Source: Linyphia triangularis (taxonomy: Eukaryota; Arthropoda; Arachnida; Araneae; Linyphiidae). Taken from it: a stretch of DNA of 64,000 nucleotides. The stretch spans positions 11,918,001 to 11,982,000 of the forward strand of contig OZ021729.1 in the NCBI GenBank assembly GCA_963978545.1, read 5' to 3'. Shown here piece by piece: positions 49,325 through 60,918 of this stretch. The translations under genes and the position numbers were made by a program. Each line of letters starts with the position of its first letter. The first letter of the stretch is position 1. Under the pieces are notes generated by a model. It saw only the letters and a list, made by a program, of their open reading frames with translations. It made no database searches and had not been told where the DNA came from.

Positions 49325-49508
49325 CGTTTTACTTAGTAGAAGAGAATAACGTAATAATTATCGCCAAAAAAATCGCCAATTCCATCAATTAGGCTTCGTT
49401 TTGCTATTGTAATAATTATCGCCACAACTATTGCCAAACTCGCCAAGTTGGCTTAGGTCTTGAATTTATATAGTGTAATTGAAAGTTGTGCGATGTTCGT
49501 CACTTCTA
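49325..49508 (+). mobile_element. Element K, 3' end fragment
   Basis: It holds GAGAATAACGTAATAATTAT, CGCCAAACTCGCCAAGTTGG and TATATAGTGTAATTGAAAGT, ending GTGCGATGTTCGTCACTTCT then AG. This is the K terminus without its body. Confidence 0.6.
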
Positions 49509-49509
49509 G

Positions 49510-51088
49510 GTCTAATTCTATAATGGACAATTCCCGCATTTTTTTTTTTTTTTTATTCAATTTTAAATGTTTCGAAAAGGCCATAAACACAAAAATTTCT
49601 GCTCAATGTGCTTTTTTTAATTTGCAATCAAAATTACCTTGTTAAACGTTGGCGATAAAACGACTCATTTTGCTGGCATTGAATGTGACTTCACTGATTC
49701 GCAAATATCTTGGCTTGAAATGCAGTAGCGAAAACCATATTTGCAAGTTTTTCGCAAATCACGCCAACCTGTGCAGAATGTGGCAATGGTCTACCAATGC
49801 CAACTCTTTCAACTCCAACTATTTGGCAGAAACCTCACGATAATTTTAGAAATGATAGGGTCTCTTTACGTCACGAATTTTGTAGACTGTTTTGATCGGA
49901 CTGATTTTGGGGCATTTTCTTTTCTTAATATTTAAATAACTAATTTTTTTAAAGCACTTTTGTTGAAATATATGGAATCAGAAATTCTTCATAAATATAT
50001 ACTAATTTCACTAGTTTATTGAATCATTCTCTTAAGTGTTAAAATCACTTTGTCTCAGCATTAAATAACTGAATCCAAATCCTCTCTTTATTTTTTCCTG
50101 ATGCATATCGATAATAAAGCCGACCTTGCTTAACTAGTCGCCGATTACATCTGACATTGGATCCCATAGACTTAACCGCTATTTTTAGAAAAGAGCATTT
50201 CCTTTAATTTCCTCTCTAGTCATAAATCGTCTCTTAAAACCTTTATCAATCTCATATATTTTTTTTTTTTTAAAAGAAACAAATACCTTCTCAATCCCTA
50301 ATGGGGCAAAACTCACCCCATGTGCACTACTTATCTCTTGACCACCACTGCGTCACACCTCCATTGTTGATGCTAGCGTCACCATGGCAACCAGGTTCAG
50401 TACACTGTGAATAAAAAGCGTCTTCCCAACTAAAACTACCTCTTTTATTGTGACGGCCATTGAAGTTATTTATTAATTTGCCTCCCTATAACGCCATACG
50501 ATTTTTTTTTCTTATTTATTTATTCTCGTCTGCTCTTCGATTATTTTTTGCTCTTATTTTTATATCGTGTACCGGTATGCGATATGGATGAATATGGAGC
50601 CAGTGATTATTCTAATGGTTCCATCTTATGACCTTTTTGTATTATGCATAGATGTATTAGTTGGTATTTCCGCGTGTTGAAGCATATGCTGTAACTGGGA
50701 GAGGTTTCTGGTGTTTTTAGATGGTGGTAGGTGGTTTGTGGACTGAATTCCGAGTTGCTTTTTTTTTTATTTATTAATTTTTTTTATATTATTTTTGGGC
50801 GGGTAACAAATTGGGGTTGGTGAAGCGTAAAGCAAATAGGGCGTTTGTTTAATAGGCAGATCTATCGAGGTGGGAGGGTTCTTATTGAATTTTTTATCGT
50901 TTAGTGAAAGTGGAAGGTAAGATGGCAAATCTATCTTTGATTGGGATGATTGACAAAGTTGACAAAGATTTGGTAAATGGAAATAAATATAACTAATTGA
51001 CCCATGCGCAGCTTGTGCATTTAGGAATTACTTCTTTTGGAAGTTCATTAGAATTAGATATTGTATTCTATTGCTGAGAGATATAATG
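49510..51088. other. Mixed-composition stretch without recognised gene
   Basis: It holds T-runs (49540-49553, 50258-50270, 50759-50767), a slightly GC-richer part at 50280-50460 that includes the X-box-like site, and frames under 65 codons with no motifs. Confidence 0.35.
50378..50391 (+). promoter_or_regulatory. RFX X-box-like site
   Basis: GTCACCATGGCAAC fits the RFX X-box consensus GTNRCC-N(0-3)-RGYAAC at every position, with a 2-bp spacer. RFX factors bind such sites upstream of ciliary and some neuronal genes. No start codon or exon was recognised nearby, so the assignment is motif-only. A near match with one change lies at 19901-19914. Confidence 0.35.
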
Positions 51089-51101
51089 AAACTTGATTTG
51101 G

Positions 51102-51280
51102 TTGGTTGGTTGGTTGTTTTCAGATTATCTGGTGCCGTCAGCAACACGAGGGCTATAATGTGCTTCGTCATTAGGCAAGCCAACATACATTTACAAACAC
51201 CCATACCTAACACGGGACTCGAACCCGCAACCTCGCGGTCTAGAAGCTAGCACGCTAACCACTACACCGTTTGGTCGGCA
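51102..51280 (-). mobile_element. tRNA-derived SINE S1, copy 4
   Basis: B box and tail as in the other copies; the GCGCCGAAACATTCG segment of the tail is partly deleted here. The flanking duplication AAACTTGATTTGG (51089-51101) pairs with AAACTTGAGTTGG (51281-51293), one change in 13. An extra GGTTGGTTGGTTGG run lies at the element's 3' end. Confidence 0.9.
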
Positions 51281-51293
51281 AAACTTGAGTTGG

Positions 51294-53483
51294 AAAGCAG
51301 AACTATACACGGCAAGGCTCGTGTAGCGGGTCGTTCTGGAAATAATTCCTATCCGTTACTTGTAATCATAGAGTATCCAATAGACTTTTAGGATTTAATT
51401 GCGATTTATTAACAAATGATAAAGGGATTTATTTATTGTAGTTTAAAGCACGACTGGAGAATTGAGTATCATTGTTGAGCTGAGTCTACGAGCAATTTAC
51501 ATCAAGTAGAGTTCCCTCTACTCGTAGTATAACCACTTGTATTATTAATTTGAGAAATTTTAAAGTTTGGAATGAATTCAATTTTTATGAAATAAATCTC
51601 CTTAAACTTTGCCTTTTAATGATTTCGCATTACTATAAAATTAAGGGTACGATTAATTGCCAGGGAAGTTAAAATTTTGTCAAGACATCTGGAATAAAAC
51701 TTTACTAAAGCTTACTGGATTTTTACCGTAACCTTTCTGTAAGCAAAAAGCTTGTCTCAATCATTTTGTCAGCAAAAGCTATCTCATAACCAACTTCTAC
51801 AGGAACAATTTAAATCAGAATAATATTCCAGTCAAAACATATCTTATCTCATTCGTACTCATCGGAGTTGCCACTAAAATCTACTTCAATTTAATAAAAC
51901 TTAAGTCCTTAATTTACAACTCTAAACACAAAATCCCTTTCAACGGCATTTCCCCAATTCAACCACATCAATCTCGTTCAAGAAGACCCTTTAAAAGCAT
52001 CACGTGTTTATCTGGAGATTCTGACTTAGCAGCCAGGGCAGTAAACAAATATCGGATAATGTTAATCAACTTCGTCAATGGATTCCCCCCGAAACTTTGT
52101 TGACTAGGCTTCCTCGTCGAAAAGGTGGCCATTTATTTCGCTTCTGGAGATGAAAGGGAGGAGGGGTTGGTTGAAGTTGAGAAATATGTCTTTGATGTTG
52201 AGGAGGGACTTCGCTGGTTGAGATCTGGTCCTTCCGTTTGGGCTGTTGTAAACAGTTGCCACATGGTAGTTGGGAAACTTGAACAAGCTTTAAATGCGCT
52301 TAATGGGTAAAGTCGTTGAAAGATAAGGGAGTTGAATATGAGTTCTAAAATCTGAATTATTTGAATCGGTGTCGTTAATTAAAATTTAGACTTGTTAATT
52401 CCAGTCTTGAGGCTTTTGCCATGGTCTGTAAACCTTTATGGACCAATGGTATTTGAATGCAGGATCGTTCTTTATATTTTTATTACGTTTAAATATTTTA
52501 CAAGAATTAAAAAAAAAAAAAAATATTACTAATAATAGTAAGTGACACTTTAATTTAGTATTTAAAAAAATATAAATAAAAATGTAAAGTGGGAAAAGTG
52601 AACAAATTAATATAAGCCTGGAAAAGTGGATGTAACCATTTGGAATCGCTGGTCCAAAATGGGAAAAAAATTATTAGTCATAGAAAATTATGCTTTAAAT
52701 TAGTTTTTAAAATCTAAAGAGTGTGTGAAGGTAACAAATTGACCCCTGGCTATTGTCGCTAAAATCCAGTTCGGCCAACCCACCCGGGCCAAATTTAGAA
52801 ACTTTAACCGACTTCGGGGAGGAGTTATTGTAATTTTTTGTTTCTTTTTTCTGTTGATCCTCTCAGCATGGCCCTAGTGTTGCCCTGGAGCAAGTAAACA
52901 AATTTGAACCAAACTATTCTGTTGAACCCGAATTTAAAACATTTTTGACACATTTTTCTGGGAAAATACTCTACAGGTAAAGGGTTTATAAAAGCTCGGA
53001 AAAGGGGAAAAGGCCATTTGAAATCACTAATCCCAAAGGGTTAAAACTGCTACTGGTGAATTTTAGTCGTAGGGATTTTTCAATAATACTTAGATTGTTC
53101 AGTTAGGTTGATAAATACTAGGTTTATATCTTAACTATCAAACACTGCTTTCACATATAATAATAATGTAGATCACGATATCGAATAGTTTGACAATAGG
53201 AAGTTTCTCAGTGTTCAATTTTTAAACATTGCTTACTGTTATCTCTAGACACTGATAATATATGTGAATATCGATTGAAACTATCCGTTGTATATATTTA
53301 AATCACAAAGTTAGTATACAATACATTGAGATTGTAGTGTTGTTCAGATAGCAAAGTCAATCATTGTTTTTTGTTTCTTCCCCCTCCTTTTTGCTTACGA
53401 GACAGTATTTTCATTTGTAGTTAACCACGCAGATAATAGTTAGATTAAATTGAGTCATTGACAAGAGTATATTTTTTCCCGTG
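51294..53483. other. Stretch without confirmed gene
   Basis: A GC-richer patch at 52090-52310 is open on both strands for about 60 codons, but the plus frame starts GTG and the minus one has no motif. Two weakly similar segments, near 52610-52680 and 52986-53070, share GGAAAAG and CCATTTG-AATCACT-type phrases and may be an old duplication. The rest is AT-rich. Confidence 0.35.
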
Positions 53484-53497
53484 ATCGACTTGTTTAG

Positions 53498-53674
53498 TTG
53501 GTTGTATTCAGATTACCTGGCGCCGTCAGCAACACGAGGGCTATAATGCGCCGAAACATTCGTCATTTGACAAGCCAGCATACATTTACAAACACCCATG
53601 CCTAACACGGGACTCGAACCCTCAACCTCGCGGTCTAGAAGCTAGCACGCTAACCACTATACCGTTTGATCGGC
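53498..53674 (-). mobile_element. tRNA-derived SINE S1, copy 5
   Basis: The same family, with B box and tail intact. The flanking duplication ATCGACTTGTTTAG (53484-53497) pairs with ATCGCCTTGTTTAG (53675-53688), 13 of 14 matching. Confidence 0.9.
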
Positions 53675-53688
53675 ATCGCCTTGTTTAG

Positions 53689-54273
53689 AAAAGTGTCCTA
53701 AATACTTATAACAAACATTAGGATATCATAAAAACTCACCTATACGATTCCCAAGCAGCTCGAATAGAAATACGGTTGTTATTAATGAAGTTTTGAATCA
53801 ACATTGTAATTATTCAACACAACCCCTCCTAAAAGAATTGAATAGAAGTTTCAAACATATAATTAAGAAATAAATAAATGATTAGTTCATAGTAAAATGC
53901 ATTAATTGCATGAATACACTAAAATATGTTTATTCTATTTCAAGGTTTCTTTGGTAATATCTGAAAATAACTTTTCCAATCAATCAAATTACGAATTAAT
54001 AAAGTCCTTATAAGTTGTGCTAATTTTAAAGAAAAAATCTAATTTGATCGATCCCATACAATTACAAAAAATCTCGATTAACTACAGTCTCAATGACCAT
54101 GCCAAACTAGATTTACCCAATGAATTTATAAAAAATATTATTGTAATTTTATTTATATATTCTTTCACAATATTTCATTGTATTTATAAATTTTGTTACT
54201 CGAATTTCTTCACTATTGTACTTATCTAATTAATCACTGTAAAAACCAACAATAACTTAAACCAGAGGTCCCT
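53689..54273. other. AT-rich stretch without recognised gene
   Basis: Only short frames, the longest a 70-codon plus frame (54017-54229) without an ATG start or a motif. Confidence 0.4.
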
Positions 54274-54535
54274 AAGCTTTCACTATACTCAACTTCAACT
54301 TAACTAGACATCACTAGACGGTAGATCGTCATAGTGCTCATAGGCATTTAATCCATTTTGGCGGCGTGAAAGCATAATGTTCGCCAAACCACAACCCTGT
54401 AGAGAACAAAAGTCTGTAAGGTTTGGCGAGAATTATGTCTTCACTCCGCCAAAATGGATTAAATACCTATGAGCACTGTGACGATCTATCGTCTAAGTGA
54501 TGTCTAGTTAAGTTGAAGTTTAGTATAGTTGGTTC
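54274..54535. mobile_element. Foldback element with arms of about 110 bp
   Basis: The left arm ACTTCAACTTAACTAGACAT, GTGCTCATAGGCATTTAATC, CATTTTGGCGGCGTG is mirrored on the right by CACTCCGCCAAAATGG, GATTAAATACCTATGAGCAC and ATGTCTAGTTAAGTTGAAGT. The loop is about 30 bp (CAACCCTGTAGAGAACAAAA). Non-coding; a single copy in this window. It directly precedes G copy 3. Confidence 0.75.
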
Positions 54536-54544
54536 CCACTTTTT

Positions 54545-55098
54545 TAAATCCTTTATATTAACTTCGATTTTGTGTGCGTGGTTCAGTGGCTGTGTTTGTC
54601 GATGGCGGGGAAATCTGCGGAGGCTTAATTAACACCGTTTCCGTCATCCAATCCGGCTGAAACTTGGCAGATAGATTTGATGTCGATGACAATACATTCT
54701 ATTAAATTTTGGGAAATGTCACTGTCACTAAAAGGTCGCTTTTACGAAATATTAATAAACTAACTTGCTGTCATCCAATTGCGCTGAAATGGCATTCAAC
54801 CGATTATTGAAGAACCTCTTCCTTGTTGACAACATTATTTTAATAAAATCAATGAATGAATTGTTATAATCAGAATAAATAAAAGATATTTTGATTTGAA
54901 TGTATACATTCAAATGGAAAATTGATTTTTCAAAATTTCTTCATTGAAATGGATGTGAATGTATACATTCACATCCATTTCAATGAAGACATTTTGAAAA
55001 GTAGTTTACGGCATATTTTGCTGATAGAGATGTTTTTAATATTTAAAATTAGAAACAAACACCAAGCATAAAAATTATCAATGCATATAAAGGATTTA
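54545..55098 (+). mobile_element. MITE family G, copy 3
   Basis: It runs from TAAATCCTTTATATTAAC to GGATTTA and shares GGCAGATAGATTTGATGTCG and AGAATAAATAAAAGATATTT with copies 1 and 2. It keeps the empty P2 site GGCTTAATTAACACC. It differs from copy 2 by an internal palindromic expansion at 54895-55000. Confidence 0.75.
54939..54988. repeat. Perfect 50-bp palindrome
   Basis: From CTTCATTGAAATGGATGTGA to its exact complement, with the axis at GTATAC (54961-54966). Complementarity continues imperfectly for several bases on each side. It lies within G copy 3, next to a shorter TTGAATGTATACATTCAA palindrome. It could extrude as a cruciform or give a hairpin RNA. Confidence 0.9.
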
Positions 55099-55315
55099 TA
55101 TTAAAACTTTGTTTTTATGGGCTATATTATTAGGTAGTTGCAATGAATACTTCCCAAAATTCACATTAAGATTTTTATTTTTTCAGGAAATATCAAATGT
55201 CAATGAAATCAGAAATAAAATTGAAATTCATGCTTCAAAGGTTTATTATTTTATAGAGGAGTATTTTTTTTTATTATTATTTCTATTCTTTAATTTTTAC
55301 TTTTTGAATCAATTT

Positions 55316-55672
55316 AGAATATCTACATCTTTCAATGTGAAAATCTAGTTTCGTACTTTTTCCCGATTCAATTAATCATCAATTTTGAATATCTACATCT
55401 TTCAATGTGAAAATCTAGTTTCATACTTTTTCACAATTCAATTAATCATCAACTTAGAATATCTACATCTTTCAATAAATAGAATATCTACATCTTTCAA
55501 TCTGAAAATCTAGTTTCATACTTTTTCACGATTCAATTAATCATCAATTTTGAATATCTACATTTTTCAGTGTGAAAATCTAGTTTCATACATTTTCACG
55601 ATTTAATTAATCGTCAATTTAGAATATCTGCATCTTTCAATGCAAAAATTTAGTTTCATACTTTTTCACGAC
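55316..55672 (+). repeat. 71-bp tandem array
   Basis: Units start near 55316, 55387, 55457, 55480, 55551 and 55621. Each contains GAATATCTACATCTTTCAAT, GTGAAAATCTAGTTTCATAC and TTTTTCACGATTCAATTAAT. The third unit is a short partial one, as after slippage. Confidence 0.9.
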
Positions 55673-57417
55673 CGACTGGCCCTACACTTAGCAATGGGTC
55701 GCGACTCACAGATAGGGAATATCTGACTTAGACATTTCATTAGTCCATAATCACAAAAATGATCATTACAAATTTACATTCCAGTCACGTCACACTAGTA
55801 TTTGTACTTGATGCAGAACCTAATTGTTTAATCAGCGGTTACGAATCCCTACAGCCCATTTCCTTCGTTGATGAAGTAATCACCAGCATAGTTGGAATTA
55901 ACGGCTATACTGGGCTTCGTGCCACAGAGCAACGTTGTCCACCTTAATCGTTTCTGACACACAAGGAAACGGCCAACCACTCATTAGGTATTCAGAAATA
56001 TACCCTACACCTCACGAACTACTCTCTTAAGAAAATAAAAGGAAAAACCTCACAAAAATTCATTGGTAAACCTCAAGCTTCTACGCAGCATAAAGAAAAG
56101 ACGTAGGCGTCGGTTTGAGTTAGAGGAGAAGATAAAAAAAAACAAAAGCAAGAACTATATAAAAAAAAATAAAAACATGAGAAAACACATTTTTGCAGCT
56201 AAGGTCAACTTTTGCTGGTACGAACATTTTTGCTGGAAAGCAGGATGTTTACATAAGTTGCGGCCACGTCCAACAAACAGTTGTTGATCTAAGGACTCGC
56301 CGCTTTCTGCTGTTGACACAACTGCCTGCTTCTTCCTTCTTTTTCCATGCCTCTCGAACTACCAATAACCTACGCCATTCCACAGTCCTTAAAATGGGCG
56401 CGGACGCCCAGATATAGACCTGCTTCATGTATATATAGATATAGGCAGTGTATAAATGTATTTATGTGTTGTTGAATGGCATCGCTGGGGGAACCAATGG
56501 GGAAAGGCCAATGGAAAGAGTTGTTCTTTATCTAACGGTCGAGTTTCTTTTTTTTTTTTTTTTTAATGTAGAGAGAAAAGGAGGTACTCGAATTGGGCAT
56601 TCGATCGTCAAACTTAATAATTTCTTGGTCTTTTGTAATGTGTTTTGTAAACATGGAGTGTGTAGACTCGAGATGTGCAATGTTTTTTCTGTGGTAACAA
56701 GTATTTGTTATATCTTGGTCAGTTTTCAAGTATTTAAAGATTTTTGAATTCTATTTGACAATAAATGTCGGTCATTTTAGACTTACTTCACTAGCAACAG
56801 ATCTTATAGTTAATCAATACTAAATAAAATTGCTTTAATCTTTAACTGCTGTTGTTAGTTTAATATTTCTGAAGAAAGGGCAAGACGTGGACCACACTGA
56901 GTCAAACAAACTGGTGAACATCGGTTTAAAATTTAAAAACACATAGTATAAGTCAAATGTATATAAAAGTCAAAGCTGAAATGTTTTAAGGAGTGAAAGT
57001 GTTCCACGAAAAATGACTCATTGTTCAATTTAGCATTCAACCAACTCACTTTGAGGTATTTTTGTGTCTCGATAACTAGCTATTTGATTAGCCAAATATA
57101 TTATTTGAGTCACTTAGGATCGGATTAAAGGCAATTTGTTTTTGAAATAGTTCTTGCTATTAATAACTAGTAAAGTTTATGGAATATTTTACTCAACATG
57201 TGGCTTGGTGATATTGAGATTTATTTTTATAAGAGTCGAGGAAGGCTAATCTAACTTTTAAGTAATTATACTATAATACTTTTTATAAATATTAGAAATT
57301 ACGACCTGATGGATTTGCGCATATATTCAACCGTTTCTTTCTGTTAGTCCTTAAAGTATACATATTAACTTCCTGTCATCATCTTATGTAAGATATCAGT
57401 ATTTTGGAACCTGTGCG
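55673..57417. other. Mixed-composition stretch without recognised gene
   Basis: GC-richer parts lie at 55675-55960 and 56200-56420, with frames of 60-99 codons. None shows a domain and several lack an ATG. Poly-T lies at 56547-56564. Beyond 56750 it is AT-rich. Confidence 0.35.
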
Positions 57418-57425
57418 GTTATATA

Positions 57426-58165
57426 CAGTGCTAGAAGTGTGGGTAGACGCTGAGTGACGCATCCCCCCACTTTTCAAGAAAATATCAATGCGTCCCCCCC
57501 ACTTCTAAAACCAATGAAATCCATCCCCCCACTTTTAAAAACACTCAATGCGTCTGAAAACTACTAATGAAAATTAAAATTCAACTTTAAATATAGTGAC
57601 ACTGAGGAAAAGTGATTTTTCTTACATTTGAAAACTTTAAAACTATTTATGGTATATATATCATACTATTATAAAAATCTGTTTTACTACTTTTTATAAT
57701 GATATGGGTATTTTTTATTAACAAATACTGTTACACTTGGTCAACTTTTAACTTGGGAGGAACTTTCAAAGTTAAATTTATATTCTTGTTTCATATAAGG
57801 ACAAGTTATTAAAAAAAAAGAATATCTATTAATTTATTTTTATTGAAGTATGCACATTTATAAGCACTATTTAAATCTAAATAAACAGTTACATATAAAA
57901 CGTTGAATTATTACTTCACTTTATATCGAACTTCCAAGTAAAAAAAAAAGAAGCTATAACGCAGAATATTAATTAAAATAACAATAAATTTTGAACCCTT
58001 GTTCAATGTTAGTAAGTATAAATTATTTTCTTACAGGTTACTAGTTTTTATTATAATTATAAAATTTATCGTTGAAGATTGGGAGAAGGGAAGGGGGGGG
58101 GGGGGGGTCGGATGTCACTAACTTTTGAGCATCCCCCCACTTTTTTTCCACCATTTCTACCACTC
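57426..58165. mobile_element. hAT-type non-autonomous element, 740 bp
   Basis: Perfect 8-bp duplication GTTATATA at 57418-57425 and 58166-58173. Ends are CAGTGCTAGAAGTGTGG and, complemented from the right, GAGTGGTAGAAATGGTGG, an imperfect inverted pair. An 8-bp target and CAGTG-type ends define the hAT superfamily. Internally, C-run repeats of the type GCATCCCCCCACTTTT occur four times, three near the left end and one near the right, and there is a G15 run at 58093-58107. No transposase frame. Confidence 0.8.
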
Positions 58166-58438
58166 GTTATATACTTTAATTAACAGTCGTTTTTTGAATT
58201 TACACCTACTAAATTTCATCTGTATAGGTAGCTGCAAGAAGATGCCACCTAAAGTAGGAATTTTTAAGTATTTGCCTCTTTTTGCTGTAGGCCATTAATC
58301 TTAACTCTAGATAACGAAACATTAGTCTATTGTCTAATACTAACCGACTCCCAATTTAGGGGATTAGAAATGTTCAAAACTAAGTTCTCAACTTCTCACT
58401 CACCGATAGGTTAATTTCTGTACATTTCTATTTATTAA

Positions 58439-59172
58439 GGGGATTTGGTACCCCTTGTTTTTACAAAAAAATAACAAAAATATAAATTTTCTAGTTTTTG
58501 TGTGTTTGTAATCTTTGAAACCTTCTCCTTATTCTGGCAAGTTTTTGAGCTGATCCGATAATTGCAATTGCAGAAAAACTATATTTTTATAGAGAATTTA
58601 GCATTGCTGCAATAGCTCCTTTTGATGTTTCGAACGCATTTTTCTAAGTTCGTGATTTTTGAAATTTCCACCCTTACTCAAAAAGCTAAAACTTCAGCAA
58701 ATATGAATAAAATGACTTGAAGTTCTTTTTGGGTAATTCTTAATATCTATTTGACTAAAACAGGCATGGATTTTTAAATAAAATAAAAACTTTATTTTTT
58801 ACAAATTTAAATGTTGGAAAATTTTTTTTAAAAAATCGTTTTTTTACGCTTTTTGGTGTGCATATAACTACAGTAATTGTTGTTTTTCTTGACAACTATA
58901 ATACTAATTCAAAATCTGATGCCTAAAAAGTTAGAGTATATTAGTAGGAGCATTTTTTTTTTTTTGAAAAATCAGGAAAAAATACTGAAAAATGAAAAAG
59001 ATAAAATTTGAAATTTGACGAATTTTTTTAAAAAATTTAAAATTTTGAAAATTTAAAGTACCATGTGAACTCTTTTTTAATAAAATTTAGATTTTACTTA
59101 GTAATACTTCCAAGTATGTAAAAATTATAATTTTAAGGGCTTAAAAAAAAATTTGAAGGGTATCAAGTCCCC
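58439..59172 (+). mobile_element. TTAA-flanked MITE, family P1, copy 2
   Basis: 734 bp, same orientation and internal order as 8434-9121. Termini are GGGGATTTGGTACCCC and GTATCAAGTCCCC, with TTAA at both ends (58435-58438 and 59173-59176). The intact flanks make this the reference copy of the family. Non-coding. Confidence 0.88.
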
Positions 59173-59255
59173 TTAATTACAATTTTATAATGCTTCTCTT
59201 ATGATACACTAATTTGTTTTAAATAAGTAAAGGAAATGCAGTCGAACCCCTTTAA

Positions 59256-59411
59256 TGCGAAATCGCTTAACACGAAATCCCATTTAACGCGAAATCGCTT
59301 AACACGAAATCTCATTTAGCGCAATATCGCTTAACACGAAATCCCATTTAACGCGAAATCGCTTAACACGAAATCCCATTTAGCGCAAAATCGCTTAACA
59401 CGAAATCCCAT
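59256..59411 (+). repeat. 32-bp array in the left arm of the pogo-like element
   Basis: About five units of GCGAAATCGCTTAACACGAA with ATCCCATTTAAC. It looks like multiplication of a subterminal motif. A fragment of it occurs at 12462-12515. Confidence 0.85.
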
Positions 59412-59708
59412 TCAACACTAAATAAAAGCAGTTCACCATACGATAAAGCTGATGCTTAAAGTTAATTTATTCTTTTAACACAAAATCTCACATAATGAAA
59501 TTCCGCATAAGACGAAAACAATTTGCTCTTTAAATCACTTTTTTTTTAACGAAACCATGCAATGTTACTACCTAAGTAAAACAATACCTAGTAAGACAAC
59601 ACCCGCTTAAATAATTTAGAATACGTAGACACACTAAAAGAAAATAATAATAATGTTTTATCAAAAACTTAAAGTAAAACTCATTAACATACTTCTTTAA
59701 ATAAGAAA

Positions 59709-60918
59709 TCTCTATATATATAAGGCAAAGCCCTCACTCACTCACTCACTCACTCACTCACTCACTGACTCACTCATCACTAATTCTCCCACTTTCCACA
59801 TAGTCACAACTCTGAAAATCGGCACAAATATCAACAATGGTAAACATAGAAAAAGTAAACTATTCCGATCTCGATTAACACACTTTAAGGGGTCGAAAAG
59901 GGGTCAAACGTTCCAAACGGGGGACATTCGAAAATCCTACTTCCCACATAGTCACAACTCTGAAAATCGGCACAAATATCAACAATGGTAAAAATAGAAA
60001 AAGTAAACTATTCCGATCTCGATTAACCCACTTTAAGGGGTCGAAAAGGGGTCAAACGTTCCAAACGGGGGACATTCGAAAATCCTACTTCCCACATAGT
60101 CACAACTCTGAAAATCGGCACAAATATCAACAATGGTAAACATAGAAAAAGTAAACTATTCCGATCTCGATTAACCCACTTTAAGAGGTCGAAAAGGGGT
60201 TAAACGTTCCAAACGAGCGATATATTCGAATGTCCTACTTCTCATATTTTCATAATTCTGAAAACTGGTGTGAATATCAATAAAGACAAACGCAGAAAAA
60301 GTAAACTATTCCGATCTCCGGTGGATCAAGGGGTGGAAAAGGGGTTAAACGTTCCAAACGAGGAATATTCGAATGTACCACTTCCCATATGGTCACAACT
60401 CGGAAATTTGGTACAAATGTCAAAAAAGATTAAACATAGAAAAAGTAAGCTATTCTGTTCTCGATTAACCAACTTTAAGGGGTCGAAAAGGGGTTAAATG
60501 TTCCAAACGAGGGATATCCGAATGTTCCTCTTCCAATGTAGTCATTTTTCTGATATTTTTTTGCAAATGTTAAAAAATAAGTCATTCCAATATCGATATT
60601 TTTAAGGGATGAAAAGACGACGCAACATTGAAACTATACGAGGATTAACTTAATGTCTAATTAACTTAATTCCAATACAGCTACTACTTTGAAATTTAGA
60701 ACTAAGAGCAAACATCAACACAATAAACTATTCCAGTTTACTATTCACAATTATAAATATCGTTTAAAATGTCAACAAAGGAAAGTTCCTATTTTGATAA
60801 ATCAATTTTTCGGGATCGAAAAGGGAGCAAACGTCTGAAGTGTAGAATACATGAATGTCTTTTGATCGCTAAAATGCTAATGGTAAAATTTCGTAGCGCA
60901 GCACGGGTATTCAGCTAG
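59709..60918 (+). mobile_element. Non-autonomous Helitron, 1210 bp
   Basis: It begins TCTCTATATATATAAGGC, followed by CCC(TCAC)n-type CTCACTCACTCACTGACTCA, and ends AGCGCAGCACGGGTATTCAG with CTAG. The flanking bases are A on the left (59708) and T on the right (60919), as expected of a Helitron inserted between A and T without a target duplication. It codes for no Rep/helicase, so it depends on an autonomous partner. The interior is an array of about 148-bp units. Confidence 0.85.
59792..60640 (+). repeat. 148-bp tandem array inside the Helitron
   Basis: Units start near 59792, 59940, 60088, 60238, 60381 and 60529. Each has CTTCCCACATAGTCACAACT, AGAAAAAGTAAACTATTCCG and GGGGTCGAAAAGGGG. The first three are nearly identical and the last two diverge, giving a left-to-right gradient. 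Confidence 0.92.

Noticed and set aside
52104..52310. GC-richer segment open on both strands
   Set aside because: The plus frame starts GTG, neither translation shows a known motif, and no splice pattern favours either strand.
60270..60497. 75-codon frame
   Set aside because: Lies wholly in the 148-bp array of the Helitron; a by-product of the repeat.
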